This document shows positions 18,640 to 32,200 of a stretch of DNA of 64,000 nucleotides, piece after piece (within the stretch, counting starts at the first letter, position 1; each line of letters starts with the position of its first letter). The position numbers were made by a program, and so were the translations under genes. The notes beneath the pieces are model-generated. The model was not told the origin of the DNA. It saw nothing but the letters and a program-made list of their open reading frames with translations, and searched no databases. Source of the stretch: Pempheris klunzingeri (Eukaryota > Chordata > Actinopteri > Acropomatiformes > Pempheridae); assembly GCF_042242105.1 (NCBI RefSeq), contig NC_092013.1, forward strand, positions 11,959,618 through 12,023,617. The letters are read 5' to 3'.

Positions 18640-19979
18640 ATTTACTTTTGTAAATTTCAATCAGAATACTGTCTCACAATCTCATTAACCCTTTATATAA
18701 AAATGAAACTCTATATTAAAAAAAAGTTTATATAAAAGTAAACTAATATATTTTATTATGAGGCAGGCTCCAACATACGCAACATTTTTTAAATTACTCA
18801 TACAGGTACAGCAGCTAAACGGAGCTTGTTCATTAAATCCCTACAGAGTGTAAAAATATGTAAGCTTTTATGGAGGTTTTATAAAATATTGTGTAACAGA
18901 GTACAATTAAACATCCTAAAAACTCATTATGGACCAAAACGGTGCGTTTGATGTGAATAAATCCACATTTTTAACACATAATGATCTTCACTGGACCACC
19001 GTTAAACTGTCTTTTGCCTCAACGACAGAAATATCCACATCAATTTGACATTACAATATTAAAGTCTCTCTCAGATCCCATCTGAATTAATTTTGTTATT
19101 TATGTTCTGTATCTCAAAATGACATGTCTGTGGAATTACATGTCTGTGTATCAAAAACATGTATTAAAACATTTTCTGGATGAAGTAATCTTGTCATTAA
19201 CATTTTCATTTACCACACAGTTGTTTTTCTTTCTTTTAGTAGGTAGATATTGCAATGATTGCTTGCTAGCCTGTTATCTTTTCTCTTCTCTCTAAAGTGA
19301 GATTATTTATAAGGAAAAAAAGTAGAATTAATTTAAATTATTTTAAATATGCAGGCCAAACAGGGTGGGAACCTTTTTAGGTGTGTTTTTCATAAATACA
19401 CTAATAAGAACAGCTTGTGGGTCATGACATCACCATGCGGGGAGGCAGAAACTAACGATGCGCTAGAAATACTTACAGTAGCCAGTCAGATTCCATTATG
19501 TATCAATGCTTCTTTCCAATTTCCATCCATCCAATCCATTTTGAACTCATTTGTAAAGCTAAAATGACAAAAACTCTAAAACTTTATACAGATACAGACT
19601 CTGGCCTTTTTCACAGGTGAAACACTTCAAGCTGGAGGAGGTCACATGATCAACAGATCCCCTTATGACAAGATAAGGGGAGCCAAATCCAAATGGTGTG
19701 TTTTTACATACGTTTACAGAGAGATGGAGAGAGGACAGTCTTTTCTTGTGGTTTGTCGGTCTGTATGCTCACCAGGGACACATATTTATGTTGAAAAGAT
19801 ATTTTATATATATATATATATACAGTTCATACAGTTAGATATAGTAGGAATAGTTCAACATTTTATGAAATAGTTCAACAACAGTGGAGCATTTATCAGA
19901 CACAGGCACGTTTACAGATCATAGATCTCCTTTTGTTCTACCTGAGCGTGAATGTACTCCAGTCAATAACCTTTATTAC
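18640..19979. other. AT-rich spacer between fblim1 and spen
   Basis: No exon or RNA gene is supported. The segment is AT-rich, with a (TA)n run near 19806-19823. I recognise no repeat family here. Confidence 0.5.
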
Positions 19980-20274
19980 CCAGCAGACATCACCGCAGTG
20001 ACCCCGCACACAAACCTTGTGCTCACCCTTGTGCTCGCGCAAAATTGACGGGGCCGCGCAGCTCGCACCCCAAACCCATCAGGAGCGAGGCTGGCGCGCG
20101 TCCCCGTGCAGGGATCGAGGACGCAGCAGCTAAAGCTAAGCGGACCGCAGGCTGCAGGGCCCACACTGTTCACGGAGTCCACCGTCGTTCATTTTGTTCA
20201 GGCGGACCTCCGACCGGGGGGGATTAGAAACGTGCCAGATCATATGTGTGTGAGGGGGGGAAGAAAGGCGCAAG
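19980..20274 (+). promoter_or_regulatory. GC- and CpG-rich promoter/5' UTR region of spen
   Basis: Composition changes sharply from AT-rich to GC-rich with many CpGs (for example GGGGCCGCGCAGCTCGCACC and GGCTGGCGCGCGTCCCCGTG) just before the spen start codon. This fits a CpG-island promoter of a broadly expressed gene. I see no TATA box. The transcription start cannot be placed from sequence alone. Confidence 0.6.
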
Positions 20275-23200
20275 ATGGTTCGGGAAACCAGACACCTTTG
20301 GGTGGGAAATTTACCCGAACATGTTCGAGAGGAGAAGATTGTGGAGCATTTTAAACGGTGGGTTACGCAAGACGGACCGAGGCAGCCCGCGCTAGGTGCA
20401 GCACTATGGTTAGCTAGTGTCGCTGAGTAGCCTGCGACTAATGCTAACACTGCTAACATTAGCTTTTTTTTAAGTTTTACAAGTCGGGGGCTCTCAGATG
20501 TGCTGCCTGTGCTGTGTAGCACCACAGCGATATTTCTTAAATAGAAATTTCGGGAATAGTAGCGCTCAAGTGTGAATGTTTACGATTTCAAATATTTGGC
20601 TAACTTTTGCTAATGCCAAGATTCGTGGAGCTAGGTCTGTTAGCCACCGAGCTAACACCCAACCAACCAACCATTTTGTGGGAAGTCAAGACGTTTTCAT
20701 GATCAGCACAAGCCAAACGGCAGCTAACGATAGCAGGTCAAGTAACATTAGATGACTGGTGCTAATTTAGCCGCTGGAAACGTCTCACACACGACGTTAT
20801 TTCTCTGGTCAGCGGTGATGTTGGAGAAGCATATAAATATTTATGTGCCGATCAGCGAGGCTACCGGGCTGATGATCAAATGTTAGCAAGTTGTTGAGCC
20901 GCTTGTCGTCGGTGGCCATCACTCTAACGTTACTTTAACTCTGCTAAGACACTCGTTGTTTCTTCCTAATTTGACCAAGCGCCAAGTAAAATTGCAAACC
21001 AGTTTTTGCTCCCGCTCGTAAGCGAGTGCTTCACTTTAAAGAGGGGCAAACAGCGTACACTTGTGTGCTTTACCGTGTTCATTGGAGTAATTTGAAGCCA
21101 TGTAACGTAATAACATGATGTCTTTGTGAGTTGATACGTTATTTAGAAGCTACTCGAGTAACACATCTGCAACAAAACAATCATTAGGCCATATCCAGTC
21201 ACAGTTAATGGGAGCTGTTGTAGTACCTCCTTACTAGTGGCTTGGTGGCAGCTGTGTGTGTGAGGATGTGCTTTTTATAGTAGTTTAACGCTGACATTTG
21301 TCATGTGTTAGGCCACCGAGGGATGTCTGAACAACACTAGTACTTTTGAAGATGTTTTAAAAACACCAGGCATAAACATCCTGTACAATGCAGACACCAT
21401 TTAAGACCCATCCATTTTTTCAGACGGTTCGTTCCTGTGTGTCTGGAAAGGAAACATCAGTGGAAATTTGCTTTGGTTAATAACTGATATGAATCATCAC
21501 TATTGGCGTATGGTATCAGTGCCACTTATGCTCTCGCCAGACTCTGGTATACAGACAAAACAGCTGCACTCAACCCTATTGTTAGGTGGTGTATATGTAA
21601 TTTCCTGTTTGTTTTCATTGTAATTCCCTCTCAGGTATGGACGTGTGGAAAGTGTTAAAGTGCTGCGGAAACGGGGGTCAGAGGGTGGTGTTGCGGCCTT
21701 TGTGGATTTTGTGGATATCAAAAGTGCGCAGAAGGCTCACAATGCTGTCAACAAGATGGGAGACAGGGACCTTCGGACTGACTACAATGAACCTGGGTCA
21801 GTCCCTAGTGCTGTTCGGGGCCTTGAAGACAGCTCCCCCTCGAGCAGTCGAGACGTTACAGGATTCTCTAGGGGAACAGTTGGTCCAGTGTTTGGCCCAC
21901 CTGTGTCCCTTCACACCAGAGAGGGACGTTATGAACGGAGAATAGATGGGTAAGTGGACACGGCCTCCCCTTAAAATCCAGGGGGATCTAGGTATTGGAT
22001 AGGTGTAAAACCTAAACACATAGAGGGGTTATCCGTGAGGCACAGATGCCTCAAGGGGGTCACACAAAGGTAATTAGGGATCGTTCCACTTTTCATCATA
22101 ATTGACTCGCCTTTCCCACGGGATCTAAGTAAATTAACTACACATTGTCATTTGGTAAGGTAACTATAATTCAAGGTTTGACATCTGGTTTGGATATTAC
22201 ATCTGTGAGGAATATCCTGGTGAGTTGTGGATTTATTACATTTTGCGGGAAGCTACCTTGGGGAGCTTTTGGATATTTTAAAAACATTTTTCTCCAAAAT
22301 ATGGGATCTAACGTTGATTTTTACTTGGAATCGCTTGAAACTGGAAGTAAATCCCTATTATGAAGGATGTACTTTTCTTTGAAGAATTTATTCAGGTAAT
22401 ATATCTATTACTTTAAGGATCTCCCATCGTGGGTCGTCAATTTTTTTCCGTTTAGCAGCAGCAGCAGCTGATGGTTGGACTACTTTTACCATTTTTTTGC
22501 ATCTGTGGATACGGCCCGTTCTGGATTACTCATCACAAGGAAGACCGATGTAGTACATGTGTCCTAGGCTCTCTCAGTCGTTTTAGGATGAGATTTACTA
22601 GATATAATTAACACCTTTTGTCCCAAACATGGAAGCTATACCAAGAAGACTTTCAAGAACACTGAGGATCCAAACAACCAGCCAGCAAAGTTTGTGGAGC
22701 TATTCTTGTTTTGGATCGATGGCCACGAAGACTCATGAAGACCACATAGTTGGGATGTATCCTCCTGGATGTACGTAATACTGATACCCCATGTTGGATG
22801 TACTGATGTGAACCCTAGTATGGATAGGTGTAGCTGCGGTTCATTTGGATTACTCAAGTGTGGATGTAACTGTGTAAGGCCTCGGCGAGGAGAAGAGCAC
22901 TCCAAGTATGTTACAGGGAGCTGAAGACAACTTTTTCAAAGTAACTTGAAATGCTACTACAAAAGATGAAGATTTCCAGTACAAACACCTGATGAGATCC
23001 ATGGATTGTGGAATTATGTCGTGCCTATAAGCCCATGAGGATTTTATGTGCTGTGGTCATAGTGTCTGTGAGTCTCCAAGCTTGTGTGATGTTAAACTAC
23101 TTGACATAGACCAGTGGAATACATTTTTGATCAAATTTTTAGCTAAAGCCTAAGTTTTTGGAGCATACTACTTCCTCATACTACAAGACCAGACTGATCC

Positions 23201-26200
23201 AGTTGGATTTATCTTCCATTCGGGCAACAACTTACAGTGTAGTCAACCTGGAATGCGCTGAATTACCCTGAAGTTCATCATCTTTTTTTTTAAAATCCAT
23301 ATTTATTTATAAAGGTCTTATGTTCCACATTTTTTTACCACATGTCCTGAAATCCATAAAGAGATCCATTTCAGTGATTGTTTTGTTTTTCCCTTTTTCC
23401 ATCCAGTGAAGAGAATTAAGTAGCCTAATGTGGATTATACATCAACAATCTACTGGCCTGGTGCTCCACAGTATTTGAAGATAACGTGCAGTGCGATTCA
23501 AGAGAACCGTTTTTGCCTAATTAGATCAATTGATTTTTCCCCTTGGTTTTTCATTCGGGCTCTCACATTCTGACCACCTAGATTTTATTTGGATTAGTTT
23601 CGGTAACTTCTTTTCCAAAAGGTTGGTATTGCTCTGCCCTCTGCATATTTTCTGTCTCTAACCTTCCTTAGTGCCTTGTCTAATATTAGGTTTTGCACTG
23701 CTTTCTAGGGAACATATTAATTGGATGAGAGGAAAGATATATATATTTTATAAAATGCACATATAAAATATATATTATGTCATTTCTTAAAATAAGTGCC
23801 TCTTTTTTTTCAGCATCACATAAGTACTACAATGTATTGTTTTCACGTTAAATGAATTAATCTAAACTCTGCATGGCATTTTAAATTTCACAATGGTGCT
23901 CCTCGATAGAATTGTCCAGTTGAATATTTAAAAGAAATGTTTCATTTTTATTTTTTATTTTTCCTACCAGCAATAGTTCATGAACAGTCAGCCTCTGAAA
24001 TCAGCTCCACCCAGAGGAGTCAAAAGTGCTCAGTGTTTTTGCAAATGAAAGTCACTGAGAGAAACTGAACAGCATTTCAAAATTGCTGAATACGTGTGTT
24101 GGTATGAGTAGATAAACAAAGAAGGTTGTAGCGACTTTCACAGTCTGGGGCGGCTTTGTTTCATGTGACTGTTTATGAATTTACAGTATAGAAAACTGTG
24201 CTTGTTAGCAGTTTTGTTGCTCTCAGAAAATGAAACGTCGTTTTAGGCGACTGACAGTTTAGAGATTGGCGCAGCGCCACTGAAGTCGTCCGTATTAGCA
24301 TTTACTAGAGATGCACCGATTGCAATTTTCATGACCATTTCAATATTTTAGGGTCCTGTCTTACATCCAGTGCACGCCACAGTACAAATATTATTGCTGA
24401 TTTCCAGTGATGCAGTTGTCACTTTTACCGCCAGCGGTAGTTCTTAAGTTCTTAAAGCAGCAAATCTACTTGAGCAATCTGTGCGTCCACGAGCGTGCTG
24501 GTCGTGTGTTCAGGTGCAGTGTTGGCACATTGCTATCTTGAGGCAGCAGAAAGTGATTGTGCCATTGACTAAGAAAAACCTGGGCTAAAGTCAATGGTGC
24601 AATATTTGCCTGCTATTTAAAAGGCACATAATGCAGATGGTAAGTTGTGCCTACGTAGGCAAGATCACTGAACTCGTATATAACCCCGGAAGTGCAGCAG
24701 TCCCCTTGTATGTAACAAGCAACTTCTTCAACTTGCATAGGACACCATTTCAATAAGAATGCAATGGGAATTGACACTCTGATTCATGTAATTCATATTT
24801 CACCTAAAACATACCTATGATTAATTAAGAGACTAAATACAAGGTATTTGTGTGACAGTGGACAAAGTGGAGTTGGACACGCCCTGAATGTGCTTTCACC
24901 ATGCACTTTAGACCATATTCTATACTTTAAATAGGGCACTTAGTTTTTGTTCCTCCACGGTTAATTTTCTCTTTATAGGTATTACATTCATATCATATAG
25001 CTGAGCCAGTTTAGATTTTCACAAATATACTGAAATTCATGAAACTTAGTTTTATTTGAAGAGGAAGGGGAATGATTGCTATGGTGCATTGTTCATGTGC
25101 TATTGCTGCAATTCACCCTCCCTCAATTAACCTGGCGATCGGCTCCTCTTTCTTTCCTTTCATGGCAAGTCCCTTGCTCGTAATCCATATTTTTAATTTA
25201 ACTACGCTCTGAAAGTCAATTGTATTTACAGTTTTAGCTTCTGAGACCATGTCTGTATTAACTGGATTTTTTAAATGGTTTCGTATGTCTGAGTTCTACA
25301 TTGCAAGTAGAAGCGTGACATCACAGATGACATCACCGCTGTCGTACTCTATTGCACATTTTATGCCTTTTTCATTTATGGTGGTGAACGTCCACACCGC
25401 CAATTAGTTTGAGCTTGGTTGTGACGATAGTCGATTACTATGCAGGCAGGTGCGTGCGTGTAAATCAACACAGAATCAACTATATCTGACACTGATCGGC
25501 TGGTCAACGGTCGTGGATGATTAAGCTGAAAACCGGTCACCATCTGATCGATCGGTGCATCCCTAGTATTGACAGACAGTGCCAGCATTAGATAGCTCCC
25601 ATATTGACCCCATTTTGTCTTGAGAAGTCAAATTATTTGGTATCATTTTCTAAACATTGTTGAAATGCTCCTCTTGTACCTAAAACCTTGTAAATTCCCA
25701 AATGTCACATTTGATTGAAAAAGTTAAAAATAATTTCTTTAATGTGTATCAGAGTCAGCACTTCTGTCTTCTTAGTTGACAAACTGGAACTCCATAGAAG
25801 AGAGCAATGTTTGTTTTTAATGGTAACAAATCAAAAATTGAGAGACAGACTAATGAAGTTTGTCACGGCAAGACTGACAGGATCTGTACATTAAAAATAC
25901 TGGCACTGGTCTTTATACCAGTATTAAGCTACTTACATTGACCCCACATCTTATTGGGCTGCTCTCAGCTGTGTCTTTGCTGTACTGGCCACTTGGATTG
26001 TCACTATTCTGCATTTAGAAACCAAAATGGCTTCAACAGGAAATTGTTTTTTGCCTCTTTGTTTAGAACCATAGTAACTGTTTTTCCATCTCTACCCTGT
26101 TCTTATTTCACAGTAGCTCAGAAAGCCGTGAACGTGCATATGACCACAGCCCATATGGACACCATGAGCGCAGTGGCACTTTCGACAGACAGCGCCACTA

Positions 26201-29200
26201 CAACGCTGATTATTACAGAGATCGTTCTATGTTTGCTGCTGCTGGCCCCGGGAGCAGTGCCATTGGGGGAAGCTTTGACGCATCAGACCCACATTTTGAC
26301 TCTAGGATTCGAGATCCCTTCACTCTGACTAACTCTACACGACGTGACCTATACAGAGATGACAGAGGACGACGTGTTGATAGAACCTACCATCACCGTC
26401 GGAGCCGATCATCTCATTCCTCACAGTCAAGACACCCTTCCCCACAACGGACCACAGGACAAACCCCCAAAACTCCTCATTCCCCTAAAAGGGCTCCTTT
26501 GTCCCCTGGAAGAGGCCCACAATCTCGATCCCACAGCAGATCTTCAAGCTCTGATTCAGTCAGCAGCACCAGCAGCACGGGCAGTGGCAGGTGTGGCATT
26601 TGTTTTTTGTTTTTTTGTGATAGTAATGCTTCATGTTTAATGGGTTTGTTGACTGGATGAATACACTTTGTCAATGGACAAACTATCTACAGGTATTAGC
26701 AAATGCTGTGTTGACTTTGACAGGCAAATGTCAAATCACTGTTCTCTCCTTTTCTGACTTCTTTTTTTTTTTTACATCTTTTGTGACATCAGCGATTCAA
26801 ACAGCAGCTCAAGTGATGGATCTCGCGCACGCTCTGTGCAGTCGTCGGCCACTCATGCACCTCCTCAGTCTTCTATGGGGCTGGACTCAGATGAGCCACG
26901 CAGAAGCTTTGGAATTAAAGTGCAAAACCTGCCAGTGCGCTCCACAGGTGAGTTTCTACATGGTTCACAAGTTTCAAGTCGGGTTGTAAAAGAGTCACTT
27001 GAGCAATTAATTTTGGCGGAAGTGAAACGGCAAAATTTCAAACATGATCCAAGTCAAAGTTAAAGAGATCATTTGACCATGTTCAGAGAGTTTTGGGCTA
27101 ATATTTCTAGCAAATAAATAAATAATAAAATAGTATTTATTACTCTATTTCACCTTTTCAAGTCTATTTCATGTTTAGAATGCTGTACTAAATAAAATAT
27201 ATAATAAATAGGCTAAATGTCAGCTAGAAGTTATCTTCCAAAATCAATCAAATTTGTCTTAATAGTTGCTTCATTATAGTTGCACATATATTCACTGTTA
27301 TTTGGTGATTGGGAGTCAGTAATTTTGGATATGAGCCCACTGGTATACAGGTCACTCTGTTTGTTATATTTCCACAGATGCACTCATGCCAGTTTACTGT
27401 TGTAATTGTTGCAAAGATTCCCAGACCTTTATTAGGATTTTTGATTCTTTGGAAAATCTGTCGTTCGCAGTAGTCTTAATGGAAATGGACATTGGATTGT
27501 AATCTTTTTGTTTCTCCCTCTGCAGACACAAGTTTAAAAGATGGACTTTTCCATGAATTCAAGAAACATGGAAAAGTGACCTCAGTGCAGATCCACGGAG
27601 CATCCGAAGACCGCTATGGTTTGGTGTTCTTTAGACAGCAAGAGGATCAAGAGAAAGCCCTCACTGTCTCCAAAGGAAAGCTGTTCTTTGGCATGCTGAT
27701 TGAAGTTACTGCCTGGAATGGTCCTGGTAAGTGATGACACATACAAAACAGTATTGTGATGATGCTTGGTGCCAACAAATGAATTCAGCAACCATTATTT
27801 CATAGACTGTATGTTTTTGTTCTGGTGTTGGAGAATATGAGGTTGATATTGAGCAGCATGTCAGTATTATTAATGATAACCCCCCCCCCCCCTCAGAAAC
27901 GGAGAGTGAAAATGAGTTCAGGCCCTTGGATGGACGGATTGATGAGTTCCACCCAAAGGCCACAAGGACACTATTTATAGGCAACCTTGAGAAGACCACC
28001 AGTTATCAACAACTCCTTGACATTTTTCAACGCTTTGGAGAAATTGTGGTATGCTACCATTTGACTGCATGTTGATAAGTTTGTATATTTTACATTTGAT
28101 AAGGGTTTTAATTGCTTAATTGTGTTTTCTCCTCAAGGACATTGACATTAAGAAAGTAAATGGAGTTCCCCAGTATGCCTTTGTGCAATATTCTGATATT
28201 GCCAGTGTCTGCAAGGCCATAAAGAAGATGGATGGAGAATATCTGGGGAGCAACAGACTAAAGGTAGTGTTTTTACATTAAACAGTGGTAACACTTCCAT
28301 TCTGTGTAGATTTTCTATTTAATGTATTTTGTCTATAATATTCATGTTTTCTCTTCACCTTGAAGCTTGGGTTTGGGAAAAGTATGCCCACTACGTGTGT
28401 TTGGCTAGACGGTTTGGCAACCAGTATTACAGAGCAATACCTCACACGGCATTTCTGTCGCTATGGACATGTAGTAAAGGTAAGACTTTATATTTTCTCT
28501 TGCCAAAGATTTGCAGCTTTTGATTATTTCAACGCTGAGTGTTTTTCAAAATGTACCTTTGTTTTTTAGGTTGTTTTTGATAGATTGAAAGGGATGGCCC
28601 TTATCTTGTACAACAACACAGACTTTGCTCAGGCAGCTGTAAGGGAGACTAAAGGTTGGAAGATTGGTGGCAATAAAATCAAGGTAAACGACCGCAATTG
28701 TTGGGTTGATTATTTTCCATGCATGCATTATGTGTATGCATTTTAACAACTTTTTTTTTATCAATGAAAGGTGGATTTTGCAAGTCAAGAGAGTCAGATG
28801 GCATTCTACAGATCTATGCAGGCATCTGGTCAAGACATTAGAGACTTCTATGAAATCCCTCCTGAACGACGGTAAATTGCCCATATTGCTAATTCTATGC
28901 AATTGATAACGTCTACAACTAAATATGTTTTTTAAAATGTCACAAATTTGTCAATTAATAGAATTAATGTATTAATTTAAGATTGCTATTTTGAACAGTT
29001 CTTTCAAATGAAATTAATAAAATAAAAAATGCATGATGATCTTTAGAACCACAGTTCTATTGCAATGAGCTAGCAAGCACTTCTTCTCAATCTGGAGCTG
29101 ACAGTGCAGTTTTATTTAAAATGATGAATTATGCAGGTTAACAAAATTTATGACTTTTCTCTTTTTTTCTCCATTCACTCTACAGAGACGAACGCAGACC

Positions 29201-32200
29201 TCCATACCATGAATTTTCAGCAGAAAGGGCTTACTATGAGAATATAAGAACCCCTGGCCTCTATCCAGAGGATGCTCGAAGAGACTATGCTGCTCGCAGC
29301 AGAGAACGTTTTCCTGAGCTGGAACACTATCAGGGGGATCACTTTGATCCACGTTATCACGAAGACCCAAGAGACTACCGGGACTACAGAGACCCCTTTG
29401 AACAAGACATCCGAAAATACACATATATTCAGAGGGAAAGAGAAAGGGAGCGTGAACGTTTTGAGGCTGACCGCAGCAGGTGGAGCCCTTCCCACCCAAG
29501 GCGACCTATTACTCCTACAGTATCGCCTTCACCATCTGAGCGTGCTCCCAGAGACTCCGAGCGACGGGTTTACAGCCAGTCCTCTGAGCGAAGTGGGAGT
29601 GTGAGCTCAGTGTCACCACCACACTTTGACAAATCTGAAAAGAGTCTGCTGGAGCATGCCTCGAAGAGTGACAAGAGTGAGAAAAGCGAGAAGAGCAGTC
29701 AACCAGACCGACTGGCAGTTGCTGAGAAAACCAAACGTGCAAAACGAAAAGAGAAAGGTGACAAAGACAAAACTGAGAAGATTAAATCGAGGAAAGCAAA
29801 GGGGCAATCTCCATCCAATCCACTACCTGAAACAGAGCTTGAGACTGGTTTTGATGGGTCTGGAAGAGGAAGGGGATTGGATCAAGATGCTCATGAGAGG
29901 CAGAAATGTAAAAGTGATGGTGATTCTCTTACTGGAACTTTGTCAACTGCTCATCATGACTCTGTTAAAAGTGAAAGATCTGAAATGAGTAAAGGTGAGA
30001 ATTCAGATTTGGATGGGAAAAATCGACTCAAGAAACATCTCAAGTCTGATATTGGAAATGATGGGAAAGATTCATCAGTAGATTCAGATCGCCTAGCAAG
30101 AAAAAGGCGCTTTGCTGAGTCTGGTGGAAGGACTATTCGCCAGAAAAGAAACCGACATGAGGAGGACGACAGTGTTCAGTCCTCTGACTGTGGTACTAGT
30201 ACCACATATTTGAAAGAGCCAGACACTGACAAACATAAAGATTCTCAACGAAGAGATTCAAAACTCAAAAATGATAAAAGTGGCACTCAGAAGGATGGGC
30301 AAGAGGACCTGAGAGGGAAATCCGAGGGATCTTTGGACCCACTGGAGTCAAAACGACACCCAGGGCACACTTCATCCAGAAGGTTTTCACATGAGGGGAT
30401 TACAGAGCAAAGCAGTGTAAGAGAACAAGAACATCATGCTGCTTTCAAATTCGGTACTCAGGATGCTGACACTGACAAAAGTGCTAAGAACAAGGAAGAC
30501 CATGTTGACATTGACCTCTCTCAGAGTTACCGCAAGCAAATGGAGCAAAATAGACGGATGCACCAGCAGCAACAGCAGCGTGAGTCTGACAAACCTGACA
30601 AACCAGGAAGTCCACAAGGAAGTGAAACTGAGGACTTGGAACATCGCAGTCTTGTGCATGAAGTTGGTAAACCACCTGAAGATGTCACAGATAATTTCCC
30701 GTCTCACAAACTAAAGAAACTCGACCAATTTGACTCTGACTCAGGGATGAAGAGGGAGCGTGTCTACAGGAGCTTCAGACAGAAAAGTGAAGATCCTGAT
30801 TGGAGCAACACCTCCTCCCCAGGACATCAGCACTTCCCTCATCATGCAGAGGAGGACTTTGTGGACCCTTCTCAGAAAGAGTTCAGTAGAAATGAGGAAA
30901 AAGTCCACCCAGATCTGGAGTTATTAGTCAAAAGGACACACAACACACAGGTAAACAAGCCAAACACTCCTTTACTTAGTGTGGAGGAGGAGCAACAAAA
31001 AAGATGGGAGAGCAGAGTGAAACAAGACTTGCTACCTGATCTGAATTTTTCTAGAAGTCTAGGTAAAAACATTCACAATCGCAAGCGTTTGGAATATGGC
31101 GTTTGGCATGACTTGGAGCCTGGGGAAGTGCGATCTGACCCGGAGGAGGACAGAGAGACCAAACCCCACTCTCCTGTGCCCTCAACATCGATCCCTTTTC
31201 CTGAGAGGCCGAGGGTTGACAGGTTTTCAGACCCCAAACTAGCACATCTTGAAAGGAACAAATTCTACTCCTTTGCACTTGACCAGACCATCACACCTGA
31301 TACAAAGGCTCTGCTTGAACGTGCAAAATCTCTCTCATCTTCCAGAGAAGATAACTGGTCATTTTTAGATTATGATTCTCACTTTGCAAGTTTGCGTAAC
31401 AGAAAGGATACTGAGAAGGTAGAATCAACCCCACGACCCACACCCTCCTGGTACATGAAAAAGAAAAAGATTAGAAGTGGATCTGAAGACAAACTTGATG
31501 AAAGGAAGGAGGAGCCTAAGCCAGAGGAACAGGAACGCAGGGAACTATTCGCCTCCCGCTTCCTTCACAGCCCCGTCTTTGAACTTGACTCTAGACGACT
31601 TCAACACTTGGAACGCAAGCATGAAGATCCGGAGCTTACACAAAACCAGCAACCTGGTCAGCAAGGGACAGTAGATGGTGAACTTGACTCAGAACCAGTT
31701 GTCCTTTTCCATAGTCGTTTTTTGGAACTCACGCGACTACAACAACAGAAGAATAAAACCCAACAGCTCCAAGAGGCTAAAAGAGACGCAATGCTCACGG
31801 ACGAGAATAAAGTGGAAAAAGCACCTGTTCAAGAGCAACAAGCTTTGCAGTCCCCTGAAACGACAGATCAGACCATCATGGAGCCAGAAATTAAACCCAT
31901 CAGTCCTGCTGAAGAGATTATTTCTGAACCCCGACTCACACCTACTTCTGTCATCCAGACTGTGGTCAAGGACTTTCCCCCACCAGAGGAGAAATGTGTT
32001 GTGCTAAATCCAGTTCCCGCTCCTTATCCCCCTGTGTCTTTCATAAAGGAAGAGATCAAGGAAGAGGTAAAAGAAAATGAACCTGCTGCACCCGTGCACC
32101 ACCCACCAACTCAGACGTCATCTGATTCTGAACCTGCACCAATAGCAGCACCTGAACCCAATTACTTAATGGATGGATGTAAACTTTCTCCATCTGAAAG

